Part shown: piece by piece, positions 51,352-61,196 of the stretch
How positions within the stretch are numbered: position 1 is the first letter of the stretch
Layout of the letters: each line of letters begins with the position of its first letter
Assembly: GCF_030683065.1 (NCBI RefSeq)
Contig: NZ_JAUXMX010000062.1
Span: forward strand, 1 to 64,000
Length of the DNA stretch: 64,000 nt
Direction of reading: 5' to 3'
Source: Pseudomonas sp.
GTDB taxonomy: Bacteria; Pseudomonadota; Gammaproteobacteria; Pseudomonadales; Pseudomonadaceae
The notes under the pieces: model-generated
Told to the model about the DNA's origin: nothing
The model's input: the letters and a program-made list of their open reading frames with translations, nothing else
Databases searched by the model: none
Position numbers and translations under genes: made by a program

Positions 51352-53265
51352 ATGTCTGCACGACGCACACGCAAAGATGACGGCAGCCAGTGGACAGTAG
51401 CGGACAGTCGCAGCGTTTATGGCATTCGCCATTGGGGTGCGGGTTATTTCGCGATCAATGAGCAAGGCTGCGTCGAGGTGCGTCCGAACGGGCCCGAGAG
51501 TACCCCGATCGACCTGTTCAAACAGGTCGAAGAGCTGCGCCAGAGCGGCCTCAGCCTGCCGTTATTGGTGCGGTTTCCGGACATCCTGCAGGATCGCGTG
51601 CGCCAGTTGACAGGTGCTTTCGACGCCAACATCGCGCGCCTGGACTACCAGAGCCAGTACACCGCGCTCTACCCGATCAAGGTCAATCAGCAGGAAGCGG
51701 TGATCGAGAACATCATCGCCACCCAGAATGTCTCCATTGGCCTGGAAGCCGGCTCCAAGCCCGAGCTGCTGGCCGTGCTGGCCTTGGCACCGAAGGGCGG
51801 CACCATCGTCTGCAATGGCTACAAGGACCGCGAGTTCATCAAGCTGGCGCTGATGGGACAGAAGCTCGGCCACAACGTGTTCATCGTGATCGAGAAAGAA
51901 TCCGAGGTGCAGTTGGTGATCGAGGAGGCGGCCGAACTCAATGTCGCTCCGCAGATCGGCTTGCGTGTGCGCCTGTCCTCACTGGCGTCCTCGAAGTGGG
52001 CCGACACCGGCGGTGAGAAATCCAAGTTCGGCCTGTCGGCGGCGCAGCTGTTGTCGGTGGTCGAGCGCTTCCGGGTTGCCGGGCTGGATCAGGGCATCCG
52101 TCTGCTGCACTTCCACATGGGTTCGCAGATCGCCAACCTAGCCGACTACCAGCACGGCTTCAAGGAAGCCATCCGCTATTACGGCGAGCTGCGTGGCCTG
52201 GGTCTGCCGGTCGATCATATTGATGTCGGCGGCGGCCTTGGGGTCGACTACGACGGCACTCACTCGCGCAACGCCAGCTCGATCAACTACGACATGGACG
52301 ACTACGCCGGTGTGGTAGTTGGCATGTTGAAAGAGTTCTGCGATGCCCAGGAACTGCCGCACCCGCACATCTTCTCCGAGAGCGGCCGTGCGCTGACCGC
52401 GCACCACGCCATGCTGGTGGTGCAGGTCACCGATGTGGAGAAGCACAACGACCAGATCCCCAAGATCGAAGATGTCACCAGCCTGCCGGAAACCGTGCGT
52501 TACCTGATCGAGCTGCTCGGCCCGACCGATATCGAGATGGTCACCGAAACCTACTGGCGCGCCACCCACTACATGAGCGACGTGGCCAGCCAGTACGCCG
52601 ATGGCAAGATCGGCCTGACCGACAAGGCCCTGGCCGAGCAGTGCTACTTCGCCGTATGCCGGCGCCTGTACAACTCGCTGAAGGCCCGTCAGCGTTCGCA
52701 TCGCCAGGTGCTCGACGAACTCAACGACAAGTTGGCCGACAAGTACATCTGCAACTTCTCGGTGTTCCAGAGCCTGCCGGACACCTGGGCGATTGGCCAG
52801 GTGCTGCCGATTCTGCCGTTGCATCGCCTCGATGAAGAGCCGCTGCGCCGGGCCGTGCTGCAGGACCTGACCTGCGACTCCGACGGCAAGATCAAGCAGT
52901 ACGTCGACGAGCAAAGCATCGAGACCAGCCTGCCGGTGCACGAAGTTCGCGAAGGTGAGGACTACCTGCTGGGGATCTTCCTGGTCGGCGCTTACCAGGA
53001 AATTCTCGGTGACATGCACAACCTGTTCGGTGATACCGACTCGGTAAACATCTACCAGAACAATGACGGCAGCGTTTACCACGCCGGGATCGAGACCCAC
53101 GACACCATCGAGGACATGCTGCGTTATGTGCACCTGTCGCCGGAGGAGTTGATGACCCACTACCGCGACAAGGTCGCCAACGCCAAGATCAGCCCCCGCG
53201 AGCGCACCCAGTTCCTCGATGCCCTGCGCCTAGGCCTGACCCGCTCGTCCTACCTGTCGTCCTGA
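51352..53265 (+). CDS. speA: Biosynthetic arginine decarboxylase
   Basis: A 637-residue PLP fold-III enzyme converting arginine to agmatine, the first step of putrescine synthesis. The PLP lysine lies in ALYPIKVNQQEAVIENI (about 105). HFHMGSQIANLADY, DVGGGLGVDYDGT and the catalytic SESGRALTAHHAM region are present. The ATG at 51352 follows GGGAG. Same strand as yciH, 125 bases downstream. Confidence 0.97.
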   Translation: MSARRTRKDDGSQWTVADSRSVYGIRHWGAGYFAINEQGCVEVRPNGPESTPIDLFKQVEELRQSGLSLPLLVRFPDILQDRVRQLTGAFDANIARLDYQSQYTALYPIKVNQQEAVIENIIATQNVSIGLEAGSKPELLAVLALAPKGGTIVCNGYKDREFIKLALMGQKLGHNVFIVIEKESEVQLVIEEAAELNVAPQIGLRVRLSSLASSKWADTGGEKSKFGLSAAQLLSVVERFRVAGLDQGIRLLHFHMGSQIANLADYQHGFKEAIRYYGELRGLGLPVDHIDVGGGLGVDYDGTHSRNASSINYDMDDYAGVVVGMLKEFCDAQELPHPHIFSESGRALTAHHAMLVVQVTDVEKHNDQIPKIEDVTSLPETVRYLIELLGPTDIEMVTETYWRATHYMSDVASQYADGKIGLTDKALAEQCYFAVCRRLYNSLKARQRSHRQVLDELNDKLADKYICNFSVFQSLPDTWAIGQVLPILPLHRLDEEPLRRAVLQDLTCDSDGKIKQYVDEQSIETSLPVHEVREGEDYLLGIFLVGAYQEILGDMHNLFGDTDSVNIYQNNDGSVYHAGIETHDTIEDMLRYVHLSPEELMTHYRDKVANAKISPRERTQFLDALRLGLTRSSYLSS

Positions 53266-53354
53266 GGCGACTCCTGTCGTGTGTTGCCCGCGGCGCACCA
53301 CACGGCAGCACGGCGAGTAGGGCAGCCGGGCTACGAATCTGCCCCACAGACCCC

Positions 53355-53375
53355 AGGGTGCGCCATGCGCACCCT
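53355..53375. repeat. AGGGTGCGC palindrome
   Basis: AGGGTGCGC, CAT, GCGCACCCT: a perfect 9-bp inverted repeat between speA and the MATE gene, which converge here. Possibly a two-way terminator. Confidence 0.7.
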
Positions 53376-53409
53376 AGGCGCTGATGCTTGGACCGCGCAT
53401 GGACGGCGC

Positions 53410-54771
53410 TCAGTCGGCAGAACGTGCAGGCACAGCGCTGAACCAACGGTCATCGCGGGTCAGCTGGTACGCGTAGACCCCAAGACAAAGGCTGCGCAGC
53501 AGCATAAAGCAGAGAAAGGCCAGCCACAGGCCGTGATTGCCGAATGCTTGCAGCCACCAGGCCAGCGGCAGGCTCAACGCAACGGCCAGGAGCATGGCGT
53601 TGCGCATCTCCCGCGCCCGGGTGGCGCCGATGAACAGGCCGTCGAGCAGGTAACTCCACACCGCCAGCAATGGCAGCAGTGCCAGGTACGGCAGGTAGTC
53701 GAGGGCCAGGGTACGCACCGGGACGATATTGGTTTGCAGGCCGATGAACCAGTGCCCGCCGAACAGGAACAACAGGGCAAAGCCGAGGCTGGCCAGTAGC
53801 GACCAGCCGCCTGCGACGATCAGGCTGCGGCGCAAGGTCTGCCGATCACGAGCCCCGAGGGCGTGGCCGCACAGCGCTTCCACCGCGTGGGCGAGGCCAT
53901 CGAGGGCGTGGGCAGTAAGCAACAAGCCGTTGAGCAACAAGGCATTGGCCGCCACCGTGGCATCGCCCAGGCGCGAACCTTGTACGGTAATCAGGAAAAA
54001 CACCAACTGCAGGGCCAGGGTGCGGATAAAGATGTCGCGATTGACCGCCAGCAGCGGCCGCCAGTTCAGCCAGCGGCGCAGTGCCGGCCAGTCGATTTGC
54101 CCGGCATAACCGCTTAGCGCGCGGCGTGTCAGCCACAGGCCGAGCAGCGCGCCGCTCCATTCGGCGATTACCGAGGCCCAGGCCGCGCCGGCCACGCCCC
54201 AGTGCAGGCCGAGTACAAACAGCAAATCCAGCGCCACGTTGAGCAGGTTGGTGGTCAGCAGGATCGCCAGCGGCCCGCGGGCGTTCTGGGTGCCGAGCAG
54301 CCAGCCGATCAGGGCATAGGTGGCCAGCACCGCGGGCAGGCCGAGCAGGCGAATGTGCAAGTAGCTGCGGGCCAGCGCATCCAGCTCCGCCGAGGGTTGC
54401 ATCAGGCTCAGCGCTGCGCCACTGAGCGGCAGCGCCAGCAGGATCAAGACCAACGCCAGCAGCCCGCCGAGCAGCAGGCCTTGCAGCAACACCTGGCGCA
54501 ACGCGCCGCCATCTTCCCGGCCGGCGGCCTGGGCGGCGAAACCGGTGGTGCCCATGCGCAGGAAACCGACTGCCCAGGTCAGCAAGGTATACAGGCTGCC
54601 GCCAATCGCCACGGCCGCCAGTTGATGGGCGTGGGGCAGATGGCCGATCACGGCGCTGTCGACCAGCGCCACCAGCGGCACCGACAGGTTGGACAAGATC
54701 ATCGGCGCAGCCAGGGCCCAGACCCGTTTGTGGGTGGGCGCGTGCTGCCAGGCGGCGAGCAGTGTGGTCAT
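53410..54771 (-). CDS. MATE-family multidrug/toxin exporter (DinF-like)
   Basis: A 453-residue protein with twelve membrane helices in two six-helix halves, of the MATE family (DinF branch). The first half starts KRVWALAAPMILSNLSVPLVALVDSAVIGHL, typical of DinF. MATE proteins export cations and drugs using Na+ or H+ gradients. I start at the ATG at 54771, with GGAG upstream. Confidence 0.88.
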   Translation of the reverse strand: MTTLLAAWQHAPTHKRVWALAAPMILSNLSVPLVALVDSAVIGHLPHAHQLAAVAIGGSLYTLLTWAVGFLRMGTTGFAAQAAGREDGGALRQVLLQGLLLGGLLALVLILLALPLSGAALSLMQPSAELDALARSYLHIRLLGLPAVLATYALIGWLLGTQNARGPLAILLTTNLLNVALDLLFVLGLHWGVAGAAWASVIAEWSGALLGLWLTRRALSGYAGQIDWPALRRWLNWRPLLAVNRDIFIRTLALQLVFFLITVQGSRLGDATVAANALLLNGLLLTAHALDGLAHAVEALCGHALGARDRQTLRRSLIVAGGWSLLASLGFALLFLFGGHWFIGLQTNIVPVRTLALDYLPYLALLPLLAVWSYLLDGLFIGATRAREMRNAMLLAVALSLPLAWWLQAFGNHGLWLAFLCFMLLRSLCLGVYAYQLTRDDRWFSAVPARSAD

Positions 54772-54952
54772 GGCGACTCCGAGCAAACGCCGATTATAGG
54801 CCCGCGGCAACTCTATAGTGCCTTTTCGACTAAGCCTGCCGCGCTATAGCAGCAAGGGTTTCTTGGCTTCGTCGTTGCGCATTACCAGGTTGACTAGACT
54901 TGCAGCAGGCAATCGGTAATGACCGTTAAGCAAGCGGTCGAGGAGGTGGCTC

Positions 54953-55417
54953 ATGCATATGGCACAAACCTTGGAACGCAGCCTGCAGCGGGCGCACTGT
55001 CAGTTCAAACTGGTCGAACACGAGCCTTCGGCGACCAGCCTGGAGTCGGCGCGCAAGGCCGGGATTCCCGCGGCGCGCATGGCCAAGTCGGTGATTCTTG
55101 ATGATCGTCGCGGGCATTACCTGATGGCGGTGTTGCCGGCCAATCGGCAATTGGATCTGAGCAAGGTACGCAAGGGCACACTGCGTTGGCAGCTCAGTGG
55201 CGAGCAAGCGCTGGTCCGTCTGTTCAAGGATTGTGAGCGCGGCGCCATACCGGCTGCGGGCGAGGTCTATGGCCTCGAGATGCTGATCGACCCGATGCTG
55301 GCGCGTCACCAGGACATCTACCTGGAAGCCGGAGATCACGAAAGCCTGGTGCACCTGTCGGTCGACGAGTTTTTCAGACTGGCGCCTCATGCCGAAGTTT
55401 GTGACCTCTGCGCCTGA
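54953..55417 (+). CDS. YbaK/aminoacyl-tRNA deacylase-like protein
   Basis: A 154-residue protein with the YbaK/ProX fold. The conserved lysine is in ARMAKSVILDD near 45, and the stretch RGAIPAAGEVYGLEMLIDP near 95-113 matches the family's GxxxPxG region. Members hydrolyse mischarged tRNA, e.g. Ala- or Cys-tRNA-Pro. Which tRNA this one edits is not clear. The ATG at 54953 follows GGAGGTGGC; another ATG is two codons on. Confidence 0.82.
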   Translation: MHMAQTLERSLQRAHCQFKLVEHEPSATSLESARKAGIPAARMAKSVILDDRRGHYLMAVLPANRQLDLSKVRKGTLRWQLSGEQALVRLFKDCERGAIPAAGEVYGLEMLIDPMLARHQDIYLEAGDHESLVHLSVDEFFRLAPHAEVCDLCA

Positions 55418-55571
55418 GCGCGGGTGAAAAAAACGCTCGCCTACTACGGCGATAGTGAACCCATGTCCCGGTTGCCCGGTTGCCCGGTTGCCCGTGCGTC
55501 ATGTGCAGTTTTGCCGTGCGGCTCGGCTATAGTAACTGGCTCCTGCACCTACCATTCTGTTGGAGCCTGCA

Positions 55572-58500
55572 ATGCCGAACAAAGGACTGCTTCTGGCACT
55601 TGTCCTGAGCCTGCTCAGCGCCTGTGATTCCTCCACGCCCGAACCCGCCAACGTCAGTCCGAGCACCGCCGCGATCAATAGCGCTACGGCCACCTCGGAC
55701 GCTGATCGCGCGGCGCTGCGTGAGCGTTATGCCGGACGCGCGCTGAGCGTGGTGGATGTTTCCGAAGTGCAGGTGGATGGCGCCAGTGCGCTGTCGGTGA
55801 GCTTTTCCGTGCCGCTTGCGCCCGAGCAGCAGTTCGCCGAACGCCTGCACCTGGTCGACACTAAAAGCGGCAAGGTCGACGGTGCCTGGGAGCTGAGCGA
55901 CAACCTGATGGAGCTGCGCCTGCGTCACCTGCAACCCAAGCGCAAACTGGTGCTGACGGTGGATGCCGGGCTGCAGGCACTGACCGGCAAGCAACTGGCT
56001 GGCGAATATGTCAGCCGCCTGCAGACCCGCGATCTGCAGGCCAGTGTCGGCTTCGCCAGCCGTGGCTCGTTGCTGCCGACGCGCCTGGCCGAAGGTCTGC
56101 CGGTGATTGCGCTGAATGTAGACAAGGTCAACGTCGAGTTCTTTCGCATCAAGCCGCAGGCGCTGCCGCGCTTTCTCGAACAGTGGGGACGCAGCAGCAA
56201 CCTCGACACCTGGGAGGCGCAACAGCTGTTACCGATGGCCGAGCTGGTCTACGGCGGCCGCTTCGACCTCGATCCGCCGCGCAACACGCGTGAGACGCTG
56301 CTGCTGCCGATTGCCGATTTGCCGCCGTTCAAGCAACCCGGGGTGTACCTGGCGGTGATGCGCGCGGCGGGCAGCTATAGCTACTCGCAGCCTGCCACCC
56401 TGTTCACCCTGAGCGATATTGGCCTGTCTGCTCGCCGCTACAGCAACCGCCTGGATGTCTTCACCCAGGCCCTGGCCGGTGGCGCGGCGCTGGCCGACGT
56501 CGAGCTGGAGTTGCTCGATGGCAAGGGCCAGTTGCTGGGCGAGGGTAAAACCGACAGCGCCGGGCATGCCGAACTGGTGCTGCCGGCCAAGGCCGAGGTG
56601 CTTTTGGCGCACCTGGGCGAGCAGACCAGCTTGCTGCGCCTGAACGGTCCGGCGCTGGACTTGGCCGAGTTCGACATCGCCGGCCCGCAGGCGCATCCGC
56701 TGCAATTTTTCGTGTTCGGCCCGCGTGACCTCTATCGTCCCGGCGAAACCGTGCTGCTCAACGGCCTGCTGCGCGATGCCGACGGCCGCGCGCTCAAGGC
56801 TCAGCCGGTGCATGTCGAGGTACGTCGGCCGGACGAGCAGGTCAGTCGCAAGTTCGTCTGGCAGGCAGATGCCTCCGGTCTCTACCAGTACCAGCTGCAC
56901 TTGGCCGAGGAGGCGCCGACCGGGCGCTGGCAACTGCTCTTCGACCTCGGCGACGGTACGCCTCAGCTGTACGAATTCTCCGTCGAAGACTTCCTGCCCG
57001 AGCGTCTGGCGCTGGAGCTGAAGGGCAGCGATGCGCCGTTCAAACCGGGCGACAGCGCGCGTTTCGAGGTCAGTGGGCGCTATCTGTACGGCGCGCCGGC
57101 TGCCGGTAATCGCCTCAGTGGTCAGCTTTACGTGCGCCCGCTGCGTGAAGCGGTGGCCAGCTTGCCGGGTTACCAGTTCGGTTCGGTCACCGAGGAAGAA
57201 TTGAGTCAGGACATCGAGCTGGATGAAACCAGCCTGGACCAGCAAGGCAAAACCAGCCTGAGTACCGACAGCCGCTGGCGTGAGGCCAAGTCGCCATTGA
57301 AGCTGATCCTGCAGGCCAGTTTGCAGGAGTCCGGCGGCCGGCCGATCACCCGCCGCCTGGTCCAGCCGGTGTGGCCGGCAGAGCGTTTGCCAGGGGTGCG
57401 CGGGCTGTTCGATGGCGAAGAAGTGGACGCCGACAGTCTGGCCGAGTTCGAAGTGCTGGTGGCCGATGCCGAGGGCAACAAGTTGGCAGCTGATCAGCTC
57501 AGCGTGCGCCTGATCCGTGAGCGCCGTGACTACTTCTGGAACTTCTCCGAAAGCGATGGCTGGAGCCACAACTACAGCGAGAAATTCCTCACCTCGGGCG
57601 AAGAAACCCTCAAGGTCGCCGCTGGCGGCACCGCCAAGATCAGCTTCCCGGTGGAGTGGGGCCCGTATCGGATTGAAGTGATCGACGCCCAGACCGGCCT
57701 GCTCAGTAGCCTGCGCTTCTGGGCCGGTTACCGCTGGCAGGACAACGCCGACGGCGGCGCGGTGCGCCCGGATCAGGTCAAGCTGGCGCTGGATAAACCG
57801 GCGTATGTCGATGGCGACACCGCTCAGGTCACCGTCACCCCGCCTGCTGCGGGCAAGGGCTACCTGATGGTGGAGTCCAGCGAAGGGCCGCTGTGGTGGC
57901 AAGAAGTGGAGGTGCCGGCCGAGGGCAAGACCTTCGCGATTCCGATTGCCAAGGATTGGGCGCGGCATGATCTGTATGTCAGCGCGCTGGTGATCCGTCC
58001 CGGCGAGCGCAAGAGCAATGCCACGCCTAAACGTGCGGTCGGCCTGCTCCATCTGCCGCTGCAGCGTGCACCGCGCAAGCTGGCACTGACCCTGACCGCA
58101 GCGGAAAAGCTGCGTCCCAATCAGCCGCTCACCGTCAAGGTACAGGCGCGCAACGCCGACGGCAGCATCCCGAAACAGGCGCAGGTGCTGGTGGCGGCGG
58201 TGGATGTCGGCATCCTCAATATCACTGACTACGCCACGCCCGATCCCTTCGCCAGCTTCTTCGGTCGCAAGGCCTACGGCGCCGATCAGCTGGATATCTA
58301 CGGGCAGCTGATCGAAGCAGGCCAGGGGCGGGTCGCCAAACTGGCCTTCGGTGGCGATGCGGCGTTGGCGGGCGGTGGTAAACGCCCGGATACCAGCGTG
58401 CTGATCGTCGCCCTGCAGAGCCAGCCGTTGCAGCTCGATGAGCAGGGTGAGGGCGAAGTCAGCCTGGATATCCCCGATTTCAACGGCGAACTGCGCTTGA

Positions 58501-60476
58501 TGGCGCAAGCCTGGAGCGACGAGCACTACGGCATGGGTGAAGGCAAGACGCTGGTTGCTGCGCCTCTTATTGCCGAGCTGTCGGCACCGCGCTTCCTTGC
58601 CGGTGGCGATGAAACCACCTTGGCCCTGGACCTGAGCAACCTGTCCGGTCAGGCCCAACAACTGCAGGTACAGGTCGCTGCCGAGGACCAGTTGAGCTTG
58701 ATCGAGCCGGCTGCTGCAGCGACTACGTTCGCTTTGGCCGATGGCCAGCGCACTATCCTGCGCATTCCAGTGCGCGCCCTCGGCGGTTACGGTCAAGGCC
58801 GTTTCACCGTGACGGTGCACGGGCTGCAGCTGCCCGGTGAAGACCTGCCACCGCTGCATCGCGAGTGGACCCTGGGCGTGCGCCCAGCCTATCCGGCGCA
58901 GCTGCAACACTTCCGTGCGGTACTCAAGGATCAGCCCTGGAGCCTGCCTGCGGGCGTCCTGGAGGCCTTCGAGCCAGCCGGGCTGGAGGCGCGTCTGGCG
59001 ATCTCCAGTCGGCCGCCGCTCAACCTCGGCGAACAGATCCGCGCGCTCAAGGCTTATCCCTACGGTTGTCTGGAGCAGACCACCAGCGGCCTGTACCCGT
59101 CGTTGTATGCCGATGCGGCGACCCTCAAGCGCCTGGGCCTGGAAGCCGAGCCGGATGAGCAACGCCGACGCGCCATCGAGTTGGGTATCGAGCGGCTGCT
59201 GAGCATGCAGCGGCATAACGGCAGTTTCGGCCTGTGGGGCGCCGACGGCGACGAGGAATACTGGCTGAGCGCTTACGTCAGCGACTTCCTGCTGCGTGCC
59301 CGCGAGCAGGGTTTCGGCGTGCCACCCGAGGCGTTGAAAAAGGCCAGCGAGCGGCTGCTGCGCTATGTGCAGGAGCGCAACCTGATCGAGGTCAACTACA
59401 GCGACAACGCCAACCACAGCCGCTTCGCCGTGCAGGCGTATGCCGCTTATGTGCTGGCGCGCAGCCAACAGGCACCGCTCGGCGCCTTGCGCAGCCTGTA
59501 TGAGCGCCGCGCCGATGCACAGTCCGGCCTGCCGCTGGTGCACCTGGCCGTGGCCTTGCAGAAGATGGGCGACCAGCCGCGTGCCGACGATGCCCTGGCC
59601 GCTGGCCTGGCGCGCAGCCGCGAGCGCGACAACTGGTTGGCCGACTATGGCAGCCCGTTGCGCGACCAGGCGCTGATCCTGGCGTTGCTGGAGGAGCATG
59701 ACCTGGCCGCCGGCCACCGCGAAGAGCGGCTGTTCGCCTTGGCCGATGAGGTTGCAGGCCAGCAGTGGCTGTCGACCCAGGAGCGCAATGCACTGTACCT
59801 GGCCGGGCGCAATCTGCTCGGCAAGCCGGAACCCGCCTGGCGCGCCGGTGTAAACAGCGGGGCGTTCGAGTTCGAACTGAGCAATAGCCAGTCGGCGCTC
59901 AAGCTGGACGGCAGCCAACTGGCCGCGCCGATGACCATCGGCAATCCCGGCAGCGAACCGTTGTATCAACAGCTGACTCTGTCCGGCTACCCGCTCAAGG
60001 CCCCGGCGGCAGGCGGCGAAAACCTGAGCATCTACCGCGAGTACCTCGGCATGGACGGCGAGCCGCTGGATCTGTCTGCCCTGAAAAGCGGCGAACTGGT
60101 GCTGGTGCATCTGGCCGTAACGGCCAGGCAGCGGGTGCCGGATGCCCTGGTCGTTGACCTGCTGCCCGCCGGTCTGGAACTGGAAAACCAGAACCTCGCG
60201 CAAAGCACCGCCAGCCTGCAAGACGCCGGCAGCGCGGTGCAGGAGTGGCAAAAGTCGATGCACGACGCCAGCATCAAGCATCAGGAGTTTCGCGGCGATC
60301 GTTATGTCGCGGCCCTGGACGTCAGCGGCTACGCCACCAGCCACCTGCTCTACCTGGCCCGCGCCGTCACCCCCGGCAGCTACCGCATACCGCCACCGCA
60401 GGTGGAATCTATGTACCGGCCGAACTGGCAGGCGTTGGGCGAAACGCCGGGGCGGTTGGAGGTCAAGGAACGTTGA
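55572..60476 (+). CDS. Alpha-2-macroglobulin family lipoprotein with thioester
   Basis: A 1634-residue periplasmic lipoprotein. The signal peptide ends in the lipobox LLSAC, with C18 the lipid site. A Ser/Thr/Ala-rich linker, several macroglobulin beta-sandwich domains, a bait-like region, and the thioester motif CLEQ (C1166-Q1169) in a helical domain follow. Family members trap invading proteases by covalent attachment. In E. coli the homologue yfhM lies beside pbpC. The ATG at 55572 is chosen because the signal peptide starts there. No sign of frameshift over its full length. Confidence 0.93.
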   Translation: MPNKGLLLALVLSLLSACDSSTPEPANVSPSTAAINSATATSDADRAALRERYAGRALSVVDVSEVQVDGASALSVSFSVPLAPEQQFAERLHLVDTKSGKVDGAWELSDNLMELRLRHLQPKRKLVLTVDAGLQALTGKQLAGEYVSRLQTRDLQASVGFASRGSLLPTRLAEGLPVIALNVDKVNVEFFRIKPQALPRFLEQWGRSSNLDTWEAQQLLPMAELVYGGRFDLDPPRNTRETLLLPIADLPPFKQPGVYLAVMRAAGSYSYSQPATLFTLSDIGLSARRYSNRLDVFTQALAGGAALADVELELLDGKGQLLGEGKTDSAGHAELVLPAKAEVLLAHLGEQTSLLRLNGPALDLAEFDIAGPQAHPLQFFVFGPRDLYRPGETVLLNGLLRDADGRALKAQPVHVEVRRPDEQVSRKFVWQADASGLYQYQLHLAEEAPTGRWQLLFDLGDGTPQLYEFSVEDFLPERLALELKGSDAPFKPGDSARFEVSGRYLYGAPAAGNRLSGQLYVRPLREAVASLPGYQFGSVTEEELSQDIELDETSLDQQGKTSLSTDSRWREAKSPLKLILQASLQESGGRPITRRLVQPVWPAERLPGVRGLFDGEEVDADSLAEFEVLVADAEGNKLAADQLSVRLIRERRDYFWNFSESDGWSHNYSEKFLTSGEETLKVAAGGTAKISFPVEWGPYRIEVIDAQTGLLSSLRFWAGYRWQDNADGGAVRPDQVKLALDKPAYVDGDTAQVTVTPPAAGKGYLMVESSEGPLWWQEVEVPAEGKTFAIPIAKDWARHDLYVSALVIRPGERKSNATPKRAVGLLHLPLQRAPRKLALTLTAAEKLRPNQPLTVKVQARNADGSIPKQAQVLVAAVDVGILNITDYATPDPFASFFGRKAYGADQLDIYGQLIEAGQGRVAKLAFGGDAALAGGGKRPDTSVLIVALQSQPLQLDEQGEGEVSLDIPDFNGELRLMAQAWSDEHYGMGEGKTLVAAPLIAELSAPRFLAGGDETTLALDLSNLSGQAQQLQVQVAAEDQLSLIEPAAAATTFALADGQRTILRIPVRALGGYGQGRFTVTVHGLQLPGEDLPPLHREWTLGVRPAYPAQLQHFRAVLKDQPWSLPAGVLEAFEPAGLEARLAISSRPPLNLGEQIRALKAYPYGCLEQTTSGLYPSLYADAATLKRLGLEAEPDEQRRRAIELGIERLLSMQRHNGSFGLWGADGDEEYWLSAYVSDFLLRAREQGFGVPPEALKKASERLLRYVQERNLIEVNYSDNANHSRFAVQAYAAYVLARSQQAPLGALRSLYERRADAQSGLPLVHLAVALQKMGDQPRADDALAAGLARSRERDNWLADYGSPLRDQALILALLEEHDLAAGHREERLFALADEVAGQQWLSTQERNALYLAGRNLLGKPEPAWRAGVNSGAFEFELSNSQSALKLDGSQLAAPMTIGNPGSEPLYQQLTLSGYPLKAPAAGGENLSIYREYLGMDGEPLDLSALKSGELVLVHLAVTARQRVPDALVVDLLPAGLELENQNLAQSTASLQDAGSAVQEWQKSMHDASIKHQEFRGDRYVAALDVSGYATSHLLYLARAVTPGSYRIPPPQVESMYRPNWQALGETPGRLEVKER

Positions 60477-60491
60477 GTCGGCTATAGCCCT

Positions 60492-60557
60492 CCCCGGATT
60501 TTATCCAGGCTACCAAAGCATGCGTTCATGCTCTCGTAGCCCGGATGCAATCCGGGG
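60492..60557. repeat. REPIN upstream of the RAYT gene
   Basis: CCCCGGATTTTATCC, AGGCTAC, a 21-base centre, then GTAGCCCGGATGCAATCC, GGGG. The arms are inverted copies with two or three mismatches. It ends 28 bases before the RAYT ATG. Confidence 0.85.
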
Positions 60558-60585
60558 AAATCTTTCAGACACGGAGGTTTGCAAC

Positions 60586-61116
60586 ATGGTGCATTACCGC
60601 AGGGCAAGAACGCCCGGAGCCTGCTACTTCCTCACACTGACGTTGCAGGATCGCAGCAGTGACATGCTGGTTCGACATCACCACGAATTGGGCGAAGCCC
60701 TACGCCTCGCGTGTCGGCAAAAGCCCTGTCGTTTACCCGCCATCGTGTTACTACCGGACCACCTGCATCTGCTGATGACCCTACCCAAGGACGATGCCGA
60801 TTTTTCCTCGCGTATCCGCCTGTTCAAGTCGACATTCGTGGCGGCGTTGCGAGCCCTGCCGGACAACACGGTCAGGCTTAACGGCAAAGGCGAAGCCAAT
60901 CTTTGGCAGCGGCGCTTCTGGGAGCACCTGATTCGCGATGAGCGCGATTTCGCCGCCCATGTGGATTACATTCATATCAACCCGCTGACGCACGGCCTGG
61001 TCGAACGGGTACGAGACTGGCCACACTCCAGCTTTCATCGCCATGTGCAGCGTGGAGTATTGCCGGTGGATTGGGCTGGCGGTGCGGAAGAAGCGGTGAT
61101 CCGGGCCGGGGAGTGA
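60586..61116 (+). CDS. REP-associated tyrosine transposase (RAYT)
   Basis: A 176-residue Y1/IS200-like transposase. The HUH-type motif is H59-L-H61 in LPDHLHLLMTLP. The catalytic tyrosine is Y128 in VDYIHINPL. The N-terminus YRRARTPGACYFLTLTLQ and the C-terminal WPHSSFHRHV match RAYTs. RAYTs bind and cut single-stranded REP hairpins and are thought to spread REPINs. It has REPs of its own family on both sides and is complete. The ATG at 60586 follows GGAGG. Its TGA stop lies in the loop of a hairpin. Confidence 0.92.
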   Translation: MVHYRRARTPGACYFLTLTLQDRSSDMLVRHHHELGEALRLACRQKPCRLPAIVLLPDHLHLLMTLPKDDADFSSRIRLFKSTFVAALRALPDNTVRLNGKGEANLWQRRFWEHLIRDERDFAAHVDYIHINPLTHGLVERVRDWPHSSFHRHVQRGVLPVDWAGGAEEAVIRAGE

Positions 61117-61129
61117 GATCGCTCCCCGG
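61106..61129. repeat. Hairpin across the RAYT stop codon
   Basis: CCGGGGAG (61106-61113) and CTCCCCGG (61122-61129) flank TGAGATCG, which begins with the RAYT stop codon. The right arm is the start of the downstream REPIN. Confidence 0.7.
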
Positions 61130-61178
61130 ATTTCATCCGGGCTACAAAAGCGACCCGTAGTCCTGATGCAATCCGGGG
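61124..61178. repeat. REPIN downstream of the RAYT gene
   Basis: CCCCGGATTTCATCC, GGGCTAC, a short centre, then CGTAGTCCTGATGCAATCC, GGGG. The right arm has two changes from the upstream copy. Confidence 0.85.
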
Positions 61179-61196
61179 AAATGCAAGTAGAGGTAG

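Noticed and set aside
56229..60344. A 1371-codon open frame antisense to the alpha-2-macroglobulin gene
   Set aside because: It exactly shadows a well-conserved gene in high-GC DNA, where the complementary frame often stays open. It has no SD and no recognisable domain.
60142..60585. N-terminal extension of the RAYT frame into the alpha-2-macroglobulin gene
   Set aside because: The first 148 codons overlap the end of the macroglobulin gene and the REPIN. The ATG at 60586 has an SD and gives the family start.
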